Source of the DNA: JBBIKU01 sp037445245
GTDB lineage: Bacteria; Chloroflexota; Anaerolineae; Anaerolineales; Anaerolineaceae
Length of the DNA stretch: 11,462 bases
Assembly: GCA_037445245.1 (NCBI GenBank)
Contig: JBBIKU010000074.1
Location: 1 to 11,462, forward strand
Direction of reading: 5' to 3'
Shown here: in pieces, positions 7,869-11,462 of the stretch
How positions within the stretch are numbered: position 1 is the stretch's first letter
How the letters are laid out: every line of letters starts with the position of its first letter
Program-made: the position numbers and the translations under genes
The notes under the pieces: model-generated
Told to the model about the DNA's origin: nothing
Database searches by the model: none
What the model saw: only the letters and a program-made list of their open reading frames with translations

Positions 7869-9419
7869 TCACAAACTTCGCAGAATTTTCATCGCATCAG
7901 CCACGACAACGCCGTGACGCACTTTGCCAATGCGCAGCGGCAGTGCGAAACGCACCACACCGTCGGCTTTCTTCTTATCTACCGCCATCGCTGCCGCCAA
8001 TTCATCCGCATCGATGCCATCCGGCAACACCGTCGGCAATCCCAGGCCCGCCAGGCAGGCGGCGATCTGCCCGGCGACGCCGCGCTGCGCCAGCCCGATC
8101 GCCTCGGCGAGACGCGCTTCCGCCACCATACCCAGCGCCACCGCTTCACCATGTCGGATGCGATAATCCAACACCTTCTCGAGGGCGTGTCCTAGCGTGT
8201 GCCCCAGATTGAGCACCTGGCGCAAACCACCTTCGAAAGGATCCTGTTCGATAATTTTTATTTTAACCGCCGCCGCCCGCCGGACGAGTGCATCCCAATC
8301 CCCGGCTAACCCCTCCAAACCACCTGCGCATAAATCGAACAGGGCTTCATCTGCAATCACGCCATGTTTGACCACCTCCGCCAACCCGTTGCGGAATTCG
8401 GGTTGCGGCAGCGTCACCAGCGTGCGCGCGTCGCTCAACACCAGGCGCGGGGCATGAAAGGCGCCAATCAGATTCTTGCCCTGCGGCAGGTTAGCGCCGG
8501 TCTTTCCTCCCAGACTGGCATCCACCATCGCCAGCAGGGATGTGGGCAGGTTCACCCAGCTTACGCCGCGCAGGTAAACCGCCGCAGCGAACCCCGCCAG
8601 ATCGCCCACCACCCCACCCCCCAGCGCCACTACCGTCCCGCCGCGTTCCAGTTTGTGCATCAGAAATGCCTGCCACAACCCGGCAGCGGTATCCAGCGAT
8701 TTATGCGCCTCGCCTGCCGGGATGGTCACCAGTTCGGCTGTGTAGCCTGAAGCGTAGAGTTGCCTCAGCAACGCCGGAGCGTGGTGCGGTTTTACGTGGG
8801 CGTCGCTGACAACCACCAGCGGTGGCTTCAACCCTTCAGCAGTGAGCGCATCACCGATCTCCGCCAGACCGCCGGAGCGTATGCGCACCATCGTGCCGTT
8901 GCCCATGCCGGCGATGCGAAAAATCCCCAGCCGCACCTGCGCCTCCCAGGCGGCTTCCTCGGCGCCCAGGTGGGTGGTATCGAGCGAAAGCGGAAAGGAT
9001 TGATAATGGGCTTGCCGCGCTGTGAGCAATGCCCGCAATCGTCCGGCAGCATCACCAGCCAGCAAGGGACGCGGGGTGGCATCGCCGCGCAAGCGGGCGA
9101 GCAGTGTCTCGGGGGTGGCATTCAGACACAGCACCGCCCCCCGGCTGTCAGCCAATCGGCGGTTATGCTCATCCAGCAGCGTTCCACCTCCTAGAGCCAC
9201 CACCCCCGCCTTGGATTCGAGCACCTGCGCCAACACCCCCTGCTCGCGCTGCCTGAAGCCGGCTTCGCCATCTTGGGCGAACAAATCCGAGACCGATTTC
9301 CCCGCCCGACGTTCAATCTCACCGTCCAGATCGACGAACGTCATTCCCAGTTGCTGCGCCAGCAGCCTACCGATGGTGCTCTTGCCGCTGCCAGAAGGTC
9401 CGTAAAGAAAGATCGTCAA
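7869..9419 (-). CDS. aroKB: Bifunctional shikimate kinase / 3-dehydroquinate synthase (AroK-AroB fusion)
   Basis: One polypeptide of 516 residues with two enzymes of the pathway. Residues 1-165 are shikimate kinase: P-loop GPSGSGKST (7-15), DLD (30-32) for Mg and shikimate, Arg56 and Arg58, GGGT (77-80), and the lid arginine in RPLL (117-120). Residues about 175-516 are dehydroquinate synthase: PAGEAHKS (234-241), GGGVVGDLAGFAAA (267-280), PTSLLAMVDASLGGKTG (292-308), and the zinc ligands Glu348 (AEVVKHG), His407 (NLGHTLGHALE) and His423 (RHGEAVALG). Both active sites look complete. The fusion joins steps two and five, which are not consecutive; the same order is known in Thermotoga. I favour TTG 9419, because GGGGAGGAG (9432-9424) ends four bases before it and kinases of this family begin exactly there. 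ATGs at 9443 and 9446, inside aroC, are alternatives. Confidence 0.95.
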   Translation of the reverse strand: MTIFLYGPSGSGKSTIGRLLAQQLGMTFVDLDGEIERRAGKSVSDLFAQDGEAGFRQREQGVLAQVLESKAGVVALGGGTLLDEHNRRLADSRGAVLCLNATPETLLARLRGDATPRPLLAGDAAGRLRALLTARQAHYQSFPLSLDTTHLGAEEAAWEAQVRLGIFRIAGMGNGTMVRIRSGGLAEIGDALTAEGLKPPLVVVSDAHVKPHHAPALLRQLYASGYTAELVTIPAGEAHKSLDTAAGLWQAFLMHKLERGGTVVALGGGVVGDLAGFAAAVYLRGVSWVNLPTSLLAMVDASLGGKTGANLPQGKNLIGAFHAPRLVLSDARTLVTLPQPEFRNGLAEVVKHGVIADEALFDLCAGGLEGLAGDWDALVRRAAAVKIKIIEQDPFEGGLRQVLNLGHTLGHALEKVLDYRIRHGEAVALGMVAEARLAEAIGLAQRGVAGQIAACLAGLGLPTVLPDGIDADELAAAMAVDKKKADGVVRFALPLRIGKVRHGVVVADAMKILRSL

Positions 9420-9420
9420 A

Positions 9421-10617
9421 TCACTCCTCCCCGGCGAGAGCATCATCCCCGCCCCAGTAGATCTGGCGCTCATCCTTTAAATTGAGGTGGGAAAGGCGCG
9501 GCTGGCGCAAGGCAGCGAAGCGTGGCTGCATTTCAGCCAGTGAATCGCCGCCCAATTTCTCCAAAAAAGCGTCTGCCAGCACATACGCCGTCACCGCCTC
9601 CAATATCGGCACCGCTCGCGGCACTGGGCAGAAATCCGAACGTTCGTAGCGGGTTTCGCTCTCTTTCCGACTGACCAGATGCACCGAAGGCTGCGGCGTC
9701 AGGGTGGTGGCAATCGGTTTCATCGCCGCCCGAAGCAGGATCGGCTGTCCGTTGCTGACGCCGCCTTCCAGCCCGCCGCTGCGGTTGGTTGGACGGGTGA
9801 TCCGGTCACCTTCCAAACGGATGGCGTCCTGCGCCTGCGTGCCTGTGCGGCGGCTGTTCTCGAACGCCTCGCCGATTTCAACCCCTTTGATCGCCGGGAT
9901 GCTCAGAAGTGCCGCCCCCAGCCGCGAATCCAGGCGGCGTTCCCAGTGGGCGTAGGAGCCCAAGCCAGGCGGCACGCCCAGCGCCACCACGTCGATCGTA
10001 CCGCCCAGCGTGTCACCGGCTTGCATCACCGCTTCGATCTCCGTCTGCATCTTTGGCGCAGCTTCGGGATCAGGACAGCGCACAGCCGAGTTTTCCGCCA
10101 GCCGTAAGCGTTCTGCCATCGGGATCGATTCCACTGCGGCATGTACCCCGCCAATGGATACCACATAGCCGCCCAATGTGATACCGAACTGCTCTAACAA
10201 CCGGCGGCAGACGGCACCGACAGCCACCCGGGCGGCGGTTTCGCGGGCAGAGGCGCGCTCCAAAGCTGGGCGTAGATCAGTGTAACCGTATTTCAACGCC
10301 CCGCTCAGGTCAGCGTGCCCCGGTCTGGGAACGCTGAAGGCTTCCACTGCTTTGCCGCGCCAGCGCCGGTGATCGCGATTACAGATCAAGAGCGCCAGCG
10401 GCGCGCCGGTGGTCATCCCTGCCATCACCCCCGCCAGGATTTGCACGCGGTCCTGTTCCAGCTTCATCCGACCACCGCCGCCGGAGCCGAACTGGCGGCG
10501 TTGCAACTGGCGGTCAATGACCGCCTCGTCCAACGCCATACCCGCCGGAAAACCCTCTAGAATTGCCACCAAAGCCACACCGTGTGATTCACCGGCGGTC
10601 AAAAAGCGCAACCCCAT
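9421..10617 (-). CDS. aroC: Chorismate synthase AroC
   Basis: Converts EPSP to chorismate using reduced FMN, the last step of the shikimate pathway. The product is 398 residues. Family segments include TAGESHG (7-13) with the catalytic His12, RPGHADL with the second catalytic His, and the ALERASARETAARVAVGAV signature. Also present are PPGLGSYAHWERRLDSRL, GVEIGEAFE, RSGGLEGGVSNGQPI and the C-terminal YERSD arginine region. Two usually conserved spots differ: the common GYGRGGRM reads GSGGGGRM (44-51), and the common GVRxGxTxG reads GVMAGMTTG (63-71), so two arginines are replaced. The start is ATG 10617: AAAGGAGG (10630-10623) lies five bases upstream, whereas the GTG at 10620 is too close. 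Its ATG overlaps the aroE stop by one base (TGATG), and aroKB starts right after its stop. Confidence 0.96.
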   Translation of the reverse strand: MGLRFLTAGESHGVALVAILEGFPAGMALDEAVIDRQLQRRQFGSGGGGRMKLEQDRVQILAGVMAGMTTGAPLALLICNRDHRRWRGKAVEAFSVPRPGHADLSGALKYGYTDLRPALERASARETAARVAVGAVCRRLLEQFGITLGGYVVSIGGVHAAVESIPMAERLRLAENSAVRCPDPEAAPKMQTEIEAVMQAGDTLGGTIDVVALGVPPGLGSYAHWERRLDSRLGAALLSIPAIKGVEIGEAFENSRRTGTQAQDAIRLEGDRITRPTNRSGGLEGGVSNGQPILLRAAMKPIATTLTPQPSVHLVSRKESETRYERSDFCPVPRAVPILEAVTAYVLADAFLEKLGGDSLAEMQPRFAALRQPRLSHLNLKDERQIYWGGDDALAGEE

Positions 10618-11462
10618 CACAACCTCCTTTCATTACCTGCCTCAGCCTCGTCGGTCCAAAGCGTCGTCAGCGGTGGTCCTTCCCAGTGCGTCACAACCCT
10701 GCGCATCACCTCGCTCGCTCCGCAAAGCCCGCTCCAGCGTTCGAATGAGAGCGCCGCCTGTTCCACCAGCATCCCCACGCCGCCCACCCCCGACAGTCCG
10801 GCGCGACGCGCCTGGCGCACCAGCATCGTCTCGCTCGGGTTGTAAACCAGATCGTAGACAAAAGCGTTGGCAGGGAATGTCACGCCTTCCAGCCAGGGAC
10901 TGACATCTGCGTGCGGCGTCATCCCCAGCGGTGTGGCATTGACGATCAGGCGCACTGCCTTTAAGGAACTGAAACCATTGCCATCGTAAGGGATTGTGCT
11001 GAGAGCCAGCCCGCACCTCGCCCGCAGTTCCTCCGCCAGTTGCGTCGTTTGCGCCGCTCGCCGGGCAGCGATGATCACTTGCCAGCCGGCGTCTGCCAAG
11101 GCGTAAGCCACCGCCCGTGCTGCGCCGCCGGCGCCGAGCACCAGCGCGCCGCCGCCAGCCCGGGGCAGGTGACGGTGCAGGTCAGCCAGAAAGCCGGGGG
11201 CGTCGGTGTTATCGCCCATCAGCCGCTTGCCGTCCATAAAAAGCGTGTTGACTGCCCCTATCACCGATGCCGCCTCTGTCAAGCCATCCAGCCAGGGCAG
11301 TAGCGCCTGCTTGTGAGGGATGGTGACGTTCAACCCGTGTAAATCGCCATCCCGCATGCGCTGCAACAGAGAGCGCAAAGATTGTTCGCCTTGTGGCAGC
11401 GGCGGGGCGGGGTACAGGTGGTATTCGCCATCCAACCCCAGCGCCTTCAGCGCTGCCCGATG
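10617..11462 (-). CDS. aroE: Shikimate dehydrogenase AroE (5' partial)
   Basis: NADPH-dependent reduction of 3-dehydroshikimate to shikimate. The frame is open to the right edge of the window (first visible residues HRAALKALGLDGEYHLYP), so a TTG at 11435 is internal. I estimate about 20-25 N-terminal residues, including the usual GxPxxHSLSP segment, lie outside. The catalytic lysine is in NVTIPHKQALL, followed by IGAVNTL and catalytic Asp in GDNTDAPGF. The NADP Rossmann fold starts at LGAGGAARAVAYAL, and NATPLGM, VYDLVYNPSETMLVRQAR and GVGMLVEQAALSFERWSG complete the signature. The last motif, with a glutamine for shikimate contact, supports AroE over the YdiB or quinate-dehydrogenase branch. 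It is the first aro gene visible in transcription order and ends overlapping the aroC start. The reading frame ends in ERRL, whose codons also form the aroC ribosome binding site. Confidence 0.96.
   Translation of the reverse strand, partial: HRAALKALGLDGEYHLYPAPPLPQGEQSLRSLLQRMRDGDLHGLNVTIPHKQALLPWLDGLTEAASVIGAVNTLFMDGKRLMGDNTDAPGFLADLHRHLPRAGGGALVLGAGGAARAVAYALADAGWQVIIAARRAAQTTQLAEELRARCGLALSTIPYDGNGFSSLKAVRLIVNATPLGMTPHADVSPWLEGVTFPANAFVYDLVYNPSETMLVRQARRAGLSGVGGVGMLVEQAALSFERWSGLCGASEVMRRVVTHWEGPPLTTLWTDEAEAGNERRL

Noticed and set aside
8760..9194. Long + strand open frames opposite aroKB and aroC
   Set aside because: They are antisense shadows of GC-rich genes; they lack ribosome binding sites and family motifs, while the - strand frames have full active-site signatures.

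Overview
The window is bacterial housekeeping DNA: two amino-acid biosynthesis operons pointing at each other, with one membrane-protein gene between them. Gene density is high, genes overlap or nearly abut, and several starts have strong GGAGG-type ribosome binding sites. The Geobacter-type citramalate synthase, the fused shikimate kinase/dehydroquinate synthase and the large GT-C-like membrane protein would fit a Chloroflexota (Anaerolineae-like) genome. That placement is an inference from gene content only.

Left, + strand, 1-5780: leuC (5' end cut by the window edge), leuD, a 247-base non-coding gap with clear RNA-structure potential, cimA, leuB and ilvE. The enzymes fit together. CimA makes citramalate from pyruvate and acetyl-CoA. 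LeuCD and LeuB convert it to 2-oxobutyrate, the isoleucine precursor, and the same two enzymes serve leucine synthesis. IlvE does the final transamination of Ile, Leu and Val. No leuA or ilvBCDH lies in the window.

Middle, 5781-7419: a perfect 10-bp inverted repeat (5823-5853) separates the convergent transcription units. On the - strand follows a multi-spanning membrane protein, probably a GT-C-type glycosyltransferase or relative. It is split into two ORFs that overlap by 4 bases and look like one gene broken by a one-base frameshift near 6207. It has visibly lower G+C than the aro genes and a candidate extended -10 promoter of its own.

Right, - strand, 7420-11462: shikimate-pathway genes in transcription order aroE (5' end cut by the window edge), aroC, a fused aroK-aroB gene and aroQ. 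They are joined by a 1-base overlap, a 1-base gap (if aroKB starts at TTG) and an 8-base gap, which indicates a translationally coupled operon. Together they cover dehydroquinate formation, dehydration, shikimate formation, shikimate phosphorylation and chorismate synthesis. Only EPSP synthase (aroA) and DAHP synthase are missing and may lie upstream, beyond the right edge.

I see no mobile element, CRISPR array, rRNA or tRNA, and no clearly novel system. The items most worth checking are the structured leader before cimA, the frameshifted membrane gene and unusual residues in the AroC active-site motif.
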